Of a stretch of DNA of 64,000 nt, positions 50,757 to 59,368 are shown piece by piece. Every line of letters begins with the position of its first letter. Position 1 is the stretch's first letter. The translations under genes were made by a program, and so were the position numbers. The notes below the pieces were generated by a model. It was given only the letters and a program-made list of their open reading frames with translations, did no database searches and was not told the DNA's origin. Origin of the DNA: Serratia marcescens (GTDB lineage Bacteria; Pseudomonadota; Gammaproteobacteria; Enterobacterales; Enterobacteriaceae); the NCBI GenBank assembly GCA_015548865.1, contig JADMXW010000013.1:62001-126000 (forward strand), in the 5' to 3' direction.

Positions 50757-50936
50757 ATGCAACTGCAACAGGTCGCAGCCCGGTGGCTTTCTACCTGGTT
50801 GCACCGTCGCAATATGTTGGGGTTGCCGGCCGAGCGGCGACATCGCCTGATACGGGAGGTGGCGGAGCTTCAGGCGAAACAGCAACAGGTGCCCGCCCAG
50901 GCAAGTCCAGGCAACGGCCACCCAATGGGGCATTGA
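50757..50936 (+). CDS. Possible small divergent protein, 59 aa
   Basis: This frame reads MQLQQVAARWLSTWLHRRNM and continues helical (LPAERRHRLIREVAELQAKQ) to a stop at 50936. There is no ribosome site, but a -10-like TATTAT lies 6 bp before the ATG, so a leaderless mRNA is conceivable. It overlaps the TetR operator region and is divergent from tetR. I recognise no family; it could also be chance. Confidence 0.35.
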   Translation: MQLQQVAARWLSTWLHRRNMLGLPAERRHRLIREVAELQAKQQQVPAQASPGNGHPMGH

Positions 50937-51009
50937 TGGGACGCGCGATGTTCCGGCGCAATGACCGGTCGCCTGCCGGTGCGCCAGATCGCCGGTCGCG
51001 TCTTGCTCT

Positions 51010-52266
51010 TCAGCCTCGCACCGGAGCGTCGGCTGCGGTTCTTATCCAGTTCGGAATGTCCGCCGGGGCCAGCGGGCGGGAAAACAGATAGCCCTGGATC
51101 ACCGGGCAATGATGGGCCTTGAGCAGTTCACGCTGGGCTTCGGTTTCCACGCCTTCGGCCACGACGGTCAGATGCAGGTTCTGCCCAATGCCGATCACCG
51201 CCATCACCAGGGATTGCAGGCGGCTTTCCTGCAGGCACTTGTCGATGAAACTGCGGTCGATCTTGACCTCGGTGACGGGCAGGTTCGCCAGATTGGAGAG
51301 GCTGGAGAAGCCGGTGCCGAAATCGTCCACCGACAGACCGACACCGAGCGCACGGATGCCGTGGACGACTTCCAGCATACCGGCGGTCAACGCCATGGCC
51401 GCGCTCTCGGTGATCTCGATGGTCAGGCACTCACCGGGCAATGCATATTGGCTCAGGAGGCCGGCAACGAAATCCGGCAGATCGGAACCGCGAAAACTGA
51501 GGGGCGACAGGTTGACCGATACGACAGGCACCTGCACACCCTCATCACGCCATGCCGCCATCTGCCGGCATGCCTCGCGCAACGCCCATCGGCCGATGGC
51601 TTCGATCTCGCCGATTTCCTCGGCAAGGCTGATGAACCTGTCTGGCGGGATGACACCGAATTCCGGATCACGCCAGCGTGCCAGCGCTTCCACTCCATAG
51701 AGTTCGCCGCTGTCTGGGCGGACTTGCGGCTGATACTCCAGGCGCAGGCAGTTCCCGGCGATGGCCCGCCGCAGCGCCGTCCCGAGCAAGAGACGGTCGC
51801 GGGCGACTTCATTCATGCCTGAACTGAAAAACAGGAACTCGCCACCGCCTGACGCCTTAACCTGTCCCATCGCGCTCTTGGCGTTGCGCAACAGATCTTC
51901 ACGATCACGACTGCTCTCGGGGTACTGGCTTATGCCGATGCTGACCGTGGGGTCCAGCGAGAAACCGGAAATGTCGATTGGCGCACCAGCGACACGCTGA
52001 AGGTGTGCCGCCACCAGTGCGGCGCGATGCACATCGCAATCGGGCACGACCAGCACAAACATGTCGCCCTCGACACGGGCAAGGAACTGGCCATCGTCCA
52101 GATGAGACTTCAGGCGATTGCCCGTTTCCACCAGCACCAGGTCTCCCGACGCATGCCCGAGCGTGTCGTTGATGTCCTTGAAGCGGTCCAGGCCCAGATA
52201 AAAGAATGCGATCTCCGACTCAGGGTCTGATAACAGCAAATCGTCGATATGCTGGCGGAGCAGGCT
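51010..52266 (-). pseudogene. dosP: 3' part of a DosP-like gene (GGDEF remnant and EAL), after an in-frame stop
   Basis: This is the continuation of the frame at 52267-53589 after a TGA. It starts SLLRQHIDDLLLSDPESEIA, continues through a degenerate GGDEF domain (ARVEGDMFVLVVPD, with EGDMF in place of GGDEF) and ends with an EAL domain that keeps EALARW, IEITES, DDFGTGFSSL and KIDRSFI. It has no ribosome site of its own near 52239, the first possible start. It would be lost unless the stop is read through. The domain layout is that of E. coli DosP, a c-di-GMP phosphodiesterase. Confidence 0.8.
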
Positions 52267-53589
52267 TCAGTTCGGCAGGCCGGTCAGTATGTCGTACCGC
52301 ACCAGTTGATTGACCCGCTGCTGGTTCTCCTCCCGCTCGATTGCCAGGGCGCAAAGGTGGACGCTGGCGTCGGCGATACGCTCAAGATGCGTATCCGGCT
52401 GACCACCCTGACGGAAGTAGAACGCGAACGTTCCAGCCACACTGCCATCGCGCCGCTTGACCGGATAAGTCCAGCAAGCTTTGTAGCCATGGGGCAATAT
52501 CTTGTGCTTGTAAGGTGCCCACAGCGGGTCGGTCTCGATGTCGTAGATCATCACCGGCTCACCGCGATGCGCCGCGGTTCCGCAACCGGCCACGCCTTCT
52601 CCGATTTCGATACCTTCCCAATCGGGACCATAGGACGCATGGAAGCTGGGGGCCGCCCAGGGCCTCAACTTGCGCTCGGCCACACGGCAGACCGAGACCA
52701 GCACGCCCGACGCAATCGACTCGATTCGCCGGCAGAAATAGTCACCCAGTTCCGCAAACGAAAGGCTGCTGGTCAACGCCGTGAGGACATCGCGTTCCAG
52801 ATCACGGATCTGCCGCTCCTCAGTGATATCGGTGATGACGTCGACGGAGTACCCCCGGAAACCATCGTCGTCGTGGCCGGCTATGGGGCTGCTGGACACC
52901 CGAATCCAGGTTTCCTTACCGTCCCTGGAGACGACCAGCGCGTCATCCTGCAATCGCTCTCGACCCCATGGCCGGGAATGAAAATGCCTGAATTCATCAA
53001 CGGGCATGTTCGGGCTGGTCAGGAACGAAGACGGCTCCCGCCCCAGCACCTCATCCATCTCGTATCCCCACAGTTCGGTGAACGCACGATTGACGTGGGC
53101 GATGCGCCGCTGCGCATCCAGGACCAGCACCGGACGGTCGGTATTGTTGACGGCGATCAGCAGCATTCGGTTCTGCTCCCGCATCGCAACTTCGTCCGAT
53201 ACGTCGCGCACCAGTGCCAGGTAGTGAATTCGCCCCTCAAGGTCGATCTTCGACAGCGAGAACATGGCCCAGACCTGCTGACCGCTCTTGCGCTCCATGA
53301 GCACTTCACGGCTCATGCCGGCTACCTTGGCCTCGCCGCCCACCCGGTTCTTGCGCACGTAGCCGCCATGAACACCTCGCAGACTCTTTGGCAGCAGCGG
53401 CTGCATGTTCTTGCCCAGGACCTCGTGACGCTCATATCCCCATAGTTGCTCAGCAGCCTGGTTGAAAAAAAGGACGCAATCGTTCTCGTCAACAAGTACC
53501 GCCGCCACAATCGACTGCTCCAGTGCGGGAAGCAGTATGGAATTGCCGTCAGGAACCAGGCTCTCCATCTTCATCATCACATCCTTCAT
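52267..53589 (-). CDS. dosP: 5' part of a DosP-like gene (haem PAS, PAS, GAF), ending at an in-frame TGA
   Basis: The 440-residue product has an N-terminal PAS domain close to E. coli DosP (EcDOS). The haem axial ligands are conserved with exact spacing: the histidine in SLRGVHGGYVRKNR and, 18 residues on, the methionine in VAGMSRE, followed by the arginine that contacts O2. A second PAS domain, a GAF-like domain and the linker RYDILTGLPN follow. It stops at a TGA exactly where other family members have an arginine codon (GLPNR), and the frame resumes without a shift. A truncated sensor with no catalytic domain results unless read through. Confidence 0.82.
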   Translation of the reverse strand: MKDVMMKMESLVPDGNSILLPALEQSIVAAVLVDENDCVLFFNQAAEQLWGYERHEVLGKNMQPLLPKSLRGVHGGYVRKNRVGGEAKVAGMSREVLMERKSGQQVWAMFSLSKIDLEGRIHYLALVRDVSDEVAMREQNRMLLIAVNNTDRPVLVLDAQRRIAHVNRAFTELWGYEMDEVLGREPSSFLTSPNMPVDEFRHFHSRPWGRERLQDDALVVSRDGKETWIRVSSSPIAGHDDDGFRGYSVDVITDITEERQIRDLERDVLTALTSSLSFAELGDYFCRRIESIASGVLVSVCRVAERKLRPWAAPSFHASYGPDWEGIEIGEGVAGCGTAAHRGEPVMIYDIETDPLWAPYKHKILPHGYKACWTYPVKRRDGSVAGTFAFYFRQGGQPDTHLERIADASVHLCALAIEREENQQRVNQLVRYDILTGLPN

Positions 53590-54312
53590 ACAAGCCGGCA
53601 GCAGGGGCCGAAGACCCCATGTGCGGTGTGCGACCGTGTTTCATCCGAACCGCGGTCATCATGGCCAGGCTCTGCAGGTTGACTTTCGAGTAGGCAGTGC
53701 CGCCGGAAATCGCAGCCTGCTTGCCACCCCCAATAAATGCGTACCCCTCATGGGCAGAGCATAAAGAGATCGCGTGTATGTCGATCTCGGATAATGTATC
53801 GGCAAGGTATTGGAAAATCTTGAACGAGATTCGGCTTTAATAAATCAGTCGTCAGCGTTCCGTTTCCTTTCCTGAGCTTGCCGGAAAACCGAGAGCAACC
53901 TCCCAACGAAGAAGCGGCGTCACTGGCAGATGCCTCCCTTCTACCATAGCCAAATTAAATTCAATTCGTCGTGAAACGTTACTTTTACCCCGATGATCCG
54001 TTGATCATGATGGCATTTTGAAATTAAAATTCAGTCTGAATTCCCAGCGACTCAATTCTTATTGACTTTGAGTGCGCAGAAGATCGGGCAACCCATACGC
54101 GTGATCCGGCGTCCAGAACGCCCGCTTCCGAACCTTGCCCGAAAGCCCGATATCCGAACCGAAACGATGCCCAGCCCGGTTATTGAAAAATGCCGATGGC
54201 GGGCCGTGGCCGTTCCTTCGACTGCTCTGCCCGAGAGGATATAAAAATAGCTACTTCAGATACACAGCACTCTCTGCCCGTGCCGAAAACGGACAGTTGG
54301 AAGCAAAACTCA
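53590..54312. other. Intergenic region without a supported gene
   Basis: About 720 bp lie between the divergent dosP and aer-like genes. Some open frames overlap the dosP 5' end on the plus strand, but they lack ribosome sites or known products. The stretch 53940-54070 is clearly AT-rich and probably carries the promoters of both genes, with a TTGATCATGATGG-type palindrome (TGATCATGATGG) at about 54000. I see no terminal repeats of a mobile element. Confidence 0.4.
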
Positions 54313-55884
54313 ATGCACGCAACTTCAGTGCATGCCATTGCACAGCAGGAGTTCGATTTCCCCGATGACGTGACGCTGATGTCCACTACCGACACCAGCA
54401 GCCACGTCACCTACGCCAATGAAGCATTCCTGCGTGTCAGCGGCTTCGCACGCGATGAACTCCTCGGACAGCCCCACAACATCGTGCGGCACCCCGACAT
54501 GCCGAGAGAGGCCTTCGCCGACATGTGGGCGACCCTCAAGGCCGGGGATGCCTGGACAGCGTTGGTCAAGAACCGCCGGGCGAACGGCGACTTCTACTGG
54601 GTTAGGGCAAACGTCACCCCGATCCGGCGCGACGGCAGGATCGTAGGCTACATGTCGGTGCGCACACGCCCCGATCGGGCGGAAATCGAGGCTGCATCAT
54701 CGCTCTACAAGCGATTTACCGATGGAGCGGCACGCGGACTGGCTTTCCACAAGGGACTGATAGTTCGCACCGGCCTGCTGGGCTTCACCCGGTGGGGACA
54801 GATCATGCCAGTGCGCTGGCGGCTCAGGCTCGGCCTCGCATGTGTCGTGGCGTCGACCGCGGCAGGTGGACTGATCGCCGGCGGCATCGACGGGCTGCTG
54901 ACGCCGGCACTATCAGCCTCTGCTGGCGCTTGCATTGCAGGCCTTTGGCTGGAAACGCGGATCGCAAAACCACTGATAGAGGCGCTCGGTCAGGCCAAGG
55001 CCGCAGCAGCCGGACAACCCGGCGCCAACATAAACATGAACCGCGTCGATGAAATCGGAATGATCATGCGCGCGGTCAACCAGGCGGGCCTGAACCTACG
55101 CTCACTCGTGGACGACGTGGCGGCGCAAACCGGAGGGCTGCATCAATCCAGCGAACAGGTCGCCAACGGCAACGAGGATCTCGCCAAGCGCGTTGGTGAT
55201 ACGCAGGCCAGGCTGCACGAAACTGCCGCTGCAGCGGAACAGATCACGGCGGCCGTCGAGCAAAGCGCCGGCAATGCGCGCTCGGCCAGCGACCTGTCGA
55301 CCGGCGCGAAGCATGCCGCTGAACAAGGCAGAGAGGTCGTCGACAAGGTTGTTCAGTCAATGGCCGGCATCGCTGCATCATCGGCCGAAATCGGCGAGAT
55401 CAACAACTTGATCAACAGTATCGCCTTCCAGACGAACATCCTGGCGTTGAACGCAGCCGTCGAGGCGGCACGCGCGGGAGAGGTGGGCCGTGGCTTTGCA
55501 GTGGTGGCGGGAGAAGTCCGCAGTCTGGCACAACGCTCGGCAGTCGCGGCAGCAGACATCAAAGCCCTGATCGACAAAAGCGTGCAACAGACCGCCGAAG
55601 GCTCAAGGCTCGCGGCGCAGGCCGGCACGGCAATCGGAAATGTCGTATCGGAGGTTGAGCACGTCAACACGCTGATAGCGGAAATATCGACCAGTGCGCA
55701 GGAGCAGAGCACGGGGGTTGCCCAGATCAGCCAGGCGGTGGTCGACCTGGAACGTATCGCCATGCAGAACGCGGAACTGGTAGGAGAATCATCCGACTCG
55801 GCGCGGGATCTGTTCGCTCATACCGCGATGCTTACCAGCACCATTCAAGTCTTCGAGCAGAACCGGCACCGACAGGCGATATAG
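54313..55884 (+). CDS. Aer-like PAS-domain methyl-accepting chemotaxis protein
   Basis: The 523-residue receptor has an N-terminal PAS domain of the Aer type (DDVTLMSTTDTSSHVTYANE and GQPHNIVRHPDMPREAFADM, the FAD-binding pattern of Aer). A hydrophobic hairpin follows (LACVVASTAAGGLIAGGIDG, ALSASAGACIAGLWL), then a HAMP-like part and a signalling hairpin with the conserved tip SIAFQTNILALNAAVEAARA and GEVRSLAQRSA. It should sense redox or oxygen state and drive energy taxis through CheA. The ATG at 54313 (MHATSVHAIAQQ) fits Aer N-termini; the frame is open further upstream. It lies divergent to the DosP-like gene. Confidence 0.88.
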   Translation: MHATSVHAIAQQEFDFPDDVTLMSTTDTSSHVTYANEAFLRVSGFARDELLGQPHNIVRHPDMPREAFADMWATLKAGDAWTALVKNRRANGDFYWVRANVTPIRRDGRIVGYMSVRTRPDRAEIEAASSLYKRFTDGAARGLAFHKGLIVRTGLLGFTRWGQIMPVRWRLRLGLACVVASTAAGGLIAGGIDGLLTPALSASAGACIAGLWLETRIAKPLIEALGQAKAAAAGQPGANINMNRVDEIGMIMRAVNQAGLNLRSLVDDVAAQTGGLHQSSEQVANGNEDLAKRVGDTQARLHETAAAAEQITAAVEQSAGNARSASDLSTGAKHAAEQGREVVDKVVQSMAGIAASSAEIGEINNLINSIAFQTNILALNAAVEAARAGEVGRGFAVVAGEVRSLAQRSAVAAADIKALIDKSVQQTAEGSRLAAQAGTAIGNVVSEVEHVNTLIAEISTSAQEQSTGVAQISQAVVDLERIAMQNAELVGESSDSARDLFAHTAMLTSTIQVFEQNRHRQAI

Positions 55885-55934
55885 CGCCAACCAGCGCATA
55901 GGCCGGCGCGACATGGAATGTCGATCCTGCCGGT

Positions 55935-56060
55935 TCACGCCCCGATCGCAGAAAGGCTGGCAGCCGCCTCCGCCATCAGCCATGCCTTGAAACGCGCGCA
56001 TTTTTCATCCTGGTCGAGTGGCTGAGGCGACAGCAGGTAATAGCCGGACCCATCCCTACC
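55935..56060 (-). pseudogene. C-terminal remnant of a LysR-type regulator
   Basis: The minus-strand frame, closed by TGA on both sides, reads GRDGSGYYLLSPQPLDQDEK, then CARFKAWLMAEAAASLSAIG and A. The pattern GYYLLSP...KCARFKAWLMAEA is the typical C-terminus of GcvA-like LysR regulators. No other part of a regulator is nearby. It is probably a scar left when the cargo ending here was inserted or trimmed. Confidence 0.55.
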
Positions 56061-56209
56061 TCAGCGTCGACCTCCTTCCGCCGACCATCGTGTTAGACCA
56101 GACACGCTAAATACGGGAGCTGCGGGTTTCCGATTGTTGGCTGACCCACAGGCAGGTTCCGGATGAACTCTGAGACTCCACAACGGCAACATGCTTCAGG
56201 AGTCCGGAC

Positions 56210-56659
56210 ATGCTCAACCCGTTTCGCACCCAATCCGGGCCGATACGCTTCCCATCGGTAGTCGCCAGCAGCTTGTGCGTTGCACTAGCTCTGGCCAGCC
56301 AGGCGGCCAGCGCCGCCGATGTGACGGTCTTCACCGACCGGTCCGTCACGCTGAAATCGGCGGATAACGCCAAGGTCGTCCGCCTCGACGCAGCACAGGA
56401 AATCGAGGCCGGCCTCGCGGCCGATCTGCCCGCTGATCCCCGTCGCGCCCAGGCCATCGTCCAGGCACGCCTCAAGCAGGGCGGCGCCCGGCTGCAACGC
56501 GATCTGGCCTCCGCTTGGCAGGGCGTGGCCGATGCCTGGGGCCTCAGCGTTTCCACCGTTCCCGCTGTCGTGGTCGACCGGCGCTACGTCATCTACGGCG
56601 AACCGGACGTAGCCAGGGCGGTTGCCCGCATCGAGGAATACCGGAGGGCCCAGCCATGA
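56210..56659 (+). CDS. TIGR03757/PFL_4709-type ICE transfer protein
   Basis: The 149-residue exported protein has a signal (SVVASSLCVALALASQAASA). The mature part reads ADVTVFTDRSVTLKSADNAK and ends SVSTVPAVVVDRRYVIYGEP, with the thioredoxin-like TVPAVVVD element that is typical of TrbC/TraW-like subunits. It starts the last part of the transfer operon, re-joined after cargo. ATGA overlap with the next gene. Confidence 0.87.
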   Translation: MLNPFRTQSGPIRFPSVVASSLCVALALASQAASAADVTVFTDRSVTLKSADNAKVVRLDAAQEIEAGLAADLPADPRRAQAIVQARLKQGGARLQRDLASAWQGVADAWGLSVSTVPAVVVDRRYVIYGEPDVARAVARIEEYRRAQP

Positions 56660-57600
56660 AGCGCGCCCGTCGCCTCCGCGCCGCAATTGCGGCCCTCATG
56701 CTTGGAACCGCATCGTCGGCCTTCGCGCTCAACACAGCCACGATCACGGCTTCGGCCCTGTCTCCGGACTGCCTCGAATACCGGGTCGTCGGGATCTGCT
56801 ACTGGCTGTTCTGCACCACCTTCGGCTGCTCAGTGCGGACATCGGTGAAGGTGCGTCACTACGTGCCGGACGCCGTGGTATCCAGCTATGCCAATACGGG
56901 CGAGAACCCGTGGCTCGAAGTGCGGGCCATGAGCATGCCGAACACCACGGCGCAGGCCGGCGGCGATGGCACGACGAACCAGGACCACGAAAACAACCTG
57001 TCGAAGTTCAAGAACGCTGACGTGATCGGCCACCCCGGCGGCACGGTCCTGGGTCAGCTCGCCAGCGCTTCGGGCTATTCCTGCGAAGGTGCCGGCACGG
57101 CTTTCATGCCATACCTGCTGAGCACGCTCGACACGGTAGCCTGGCGCTACAACGTGCCGGAGGCCGTCTATCCGGAGGCGCTGATCCCCGGCATGCGCGA
57201 GATCGGCGCGCGAACTTCTCTGAACCTGTGGGGTGCCGTCTATCCACGGGGCGGTTTCCTGCACCAGACCGACGATTACAAGAGCGGAGCCGTAGTCGCG
57301 CAGCGCGCCGGCGATATCGTCACCCGCCGTGGCCAGATCCACGTCTACCAGCCCCTGCTTGCCACCTCTCGCGACGGCTACTGGCCCGCAGGCGAGCTTG
57401 TCGAAGGCGACGCCTCCACGGGCAAGTGGCAGGAACTGACGCCCACGATGTCCAGTTCGTGCGCCGTCTTCCCGCATTCGAACCAGCGCGTCCAGGCCCC
57501 GCAGGGTGACTATGCCTGGGCGCTCTGGCGGCCCTACAGCTGCTGCCAGCGCCGGGGTCAGACATTCCTTGGCAGCGTCGACTTCAGTGGAGGCTCCTGA
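56656..57600 (+). CDS. TIGR03756/PFL_4710-type ICE transfer protein (TraU-like)
   Basis: The 314-residue exported protein has a signal peptide (RLRAAIAALMLGTASSAFAL). Cysteine-containing family motifs are visible: SPDCLEYRVVGICYWLFCTT and FGCSVRTSVKVRHYVPDAVV, which resemble TraU. It ends YSCCQRRGQTFLGSVDFSGG. It is a periplasmic component whose cysteines may need the thioredoxin-like protein encoded at 46885. Coupled by ATGA to the previous gene; the longer open frame is shadow. Confidence 0.88.
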   Translation: MKRARRLRAAIAALMLGTASSAFALNTATITASALSPDCLEYRVVGICYWLFCTTFGCSVRTSVKVRHYVPDAVVSSYANTGENPWLEVRAMSMPNTTAQAGGDGTTNQDHENNLSKFKNADVIGHPGGTVLGQLASASGYSCEGAGTAFMPYLLSTLDTVAWRYNVPEAVYPEALIPGMREIGARTSLNLWGAVYPRGGFLHQTDDYKSGAVVAQRAGDIVTRRGQIHVYQPLLATSRDGYWPAGELVEGDASTGKWQELTPTMSSSCAVFPHSNQRVQAPQGDYAWALWRPYSCCQRRGQTFLGSVDFSGGS

Positions 57601-57601
57601 G

Positions 57602-59008
57602 ATGACTTCACGTTCTCCTACTCCTGCCATTCGCAAACATCTGCGCCGGAGCCTGCTCGTTTGCGCCCTGACAGCGGCATGCTCCGGCGCCGTCGCCCAG
57701 ACGAGCGTCAACGAATACGGGCTGCAACATCGTGGCAGCGTGATTGGCGACGATGTGCTGTACAGCATCGGCGGTGGCCGGGCCGTATCGATGACGGGCG
57801 CTGCCAACATGCGCTCGATCGGCGTTGGCGTTGGCTGGAACAGCAACCTCATTTGCGGCGACATGAGCCTCACCACCACGCTGCAGAACCAGTTGAACGG
57901 CATCACCAACGGGTTCCAGACCATCATGTCGAACGTGATCCAGAACGCCACCAGCGCGGTGGCTTCGCTGCCTGCGCTGATCATCCAGCGCGCCGATCCC
58001 GGGCTCTATAACCTGCTCACCAACGGTGTCCTGCAAGCCAGGCTGGATTTCGACCGCTCGAAACTCACCTGCAGGGCGATCGCGAACAGGATGGCCGACA
58101 TGGCCGGTGGCCAGCTCGGCTGGGACCAACTCGCGGAAGGCATGGCGCTCAAGAAGGCGGTTGCCAGCACCGATGCGGTTTCCGCGATCGAGGAGGCGGA
58201 GAGCAGCAAGGGCAATGAGGGCGTGCCGTGGGTCGGTGGCGAAAATGCCGGCGGTTCGGGCCAGGCGCCCATCCGCGTGGTCGCTGACGTGACGCGGGCC
58301 GGCTACAACCTCGTCAACGGCCGTAGCGTCGATGACACCTCGTCCATCGATTCCGGCAGTTGCGGCGACCGGCTGACGTGCCAGACCTGGAGTTCTCCGC
58401 AGGCTGCTGTCACCTGGGCCACTCGTGTCCTGGGAGAGCAGGAGCAGCGCACCTGCGAGAGCTGCACCAAGACGCAGACCACGCCCGGCGTCGGGCTGAC
58501 CCCGCTCATCCAGGAAGAGTACGAGACCAAACTGGAAAGCCTGCAGGAACTGATCTCGGGCAGCCAATCGATGAGCTTCGACAATCTGCAGAAAGCCAGC
58601 AGCACGTCCCTGCCGATCACCCGCGGCGTGATCGAAGCGCTGCGGGATGAGCCAGATCAGGACATCCTCGCAAGGCGCCTCGCTTCCGAGGTGGCTCTCG
58701 CCAGCGTGCTGGAAAAAGCCTTGCTGCTTCAGCGCACGCTGCTGACCGGACGGATGGAGCCGAATGTGGCAGCGAACGAAATGGCCCAGGTGGCGGTCAC
58801 GCAGGAGAGCGACATTCTCGACCGCGAGATCAACAACCTCAAGACCGAGCTCGAACTGCGCCGTGAGCTGGCCAACAACTCCCCGATGCAGATCATCCAG
58901 CGCCACAGCACCCGGGCCGCAGGTTCGCGCGGCGTCTACCAGGGCGATCCCATCCCCAATCGCCTCGACGAGTTGCAGCGTTCGCAATCGGGAGGAAGCA
59001 ATCCATGA
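57602..59008 (+). CDS. TIGR03755/PFL_4711-type ICE transfer protein (TraH-like)
   Basis: The 468-residue exported protein has a signal peptide (LRRSLLVCALTAACSGAVAQ) and family motifs YGLQHRGSVIGDDVLYSIGG, CGDMSLTTTLQNQLNGITNG and, near the middle, CQTWSSPQAAVTWATRVLGE followed by CESCTKTQTTPG. The C-terminal half is a helical coiled region (EINNLKTELELRRELANNSP). It resembles TraH in layout and probably assembles in the outer part of the channel. The start at 57602 follows the previous stop by 1 bp. It overlaps the next gene by 4 bp. Confidence 0.87.
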   Translation: MTSRSPTPAIRKHLRRSLLVCALTAACSGAVAQTSVNEYGLQHRGSVIGDDVLYSIGGGRAVSMTGAANMRSIGVGVGWNSNLICGDMSLTTTLQNQLNGITNGFQTIMSNVIQNATSAVASLPALIIQRADPGLYNLLTNGVLQARLDFDRSKLTCRAIANRMADMAGGQLGWDQLAEGMALKKAVASTDAVSAIEEAESSKGNEGVPWVGGENAGGSGQAPIRVVADVTRAGYNLVNGRSVDDTSSIDSGSCGDRLTCQTWSSPQAAVTWATRVLGEQEQRTCESCTKTQTTPGVGLTPLIQEEYETKLESLQELISGSQSMSFDNLQKASSTSLPITRGVIEALRDEPDQDILARRLASEVALASVLEKALLLQRTLLTGRMEPNVAANEMAQVAVTQESDILDREINNLKTELELRRELANNSPMQIIQRHSTRAAGSRGVYQGDPIPNRLDELQRSQSGGSNP

Positions 59009-59355
59009 TCCCGGCCTGGCTTCGCATGCGGTGGCTGTTCAATCGCCGTGTCGGTTACGCACTGCTCTGGACGGTCCTGCTGCTCGTTGTGGCGATCACC
59101 ATCAACGTGATCGGCATCCGTGTGCTGGGCAGCATCGAGAGCTGGGAGCGCTGGATGGACGACCATACCGGCTATTTCCTGGCCTGGCGCCTGTTGCTCT
59201 ACGTGGGCATCGCCTGCGGATGGCGATGGATGCGCAAACGGGTTCTGGCGCGCGAACCCGGCACGGAATCGCATGAACGCCTCATCCGTGTCGAAATCGC
59301 CGGTGTGGCGGCTCTGGCCGTTCTCGAAGGCAGCTTGTTGCTGCAATCCATTTAG
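59005..59355 (+). CDS. Small membrane protein of the transfer cluster, 116 aa
   Basis: The protein has three hydrophobic segments (LLWTVLLLVVAITINVIGIR, AWRLLLYVGIACGWRWM and IAGVAALAVLEGSLLLQSI). It is a constant neighbour of the TIGR03755 and TraG-N genes in this class of element, without an assigned role. ATGA overlap with the previous gene and a GGAGGA site before the next one support co-translation. Confidence 0.8.
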   Translation: MIPAWLRMRWLFNRRVGYALLWTVLLLVVAITINVIGIRVLGSIESWERWMDDHTGYFLAWRLLLYVGIACGWRWMRKRVLAREPGTESHERLIRVEIAGVAALAVLEGSLLLQSI

Positions 59356-59368
59356 GGCGGAGGACACG

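Noticed and set aside
57608-58987. 459-codon minus-strand frame inside the TIGR03755 gene
   Set aside because: The plus-strand gene is part of the transfer operon with coupled starts.
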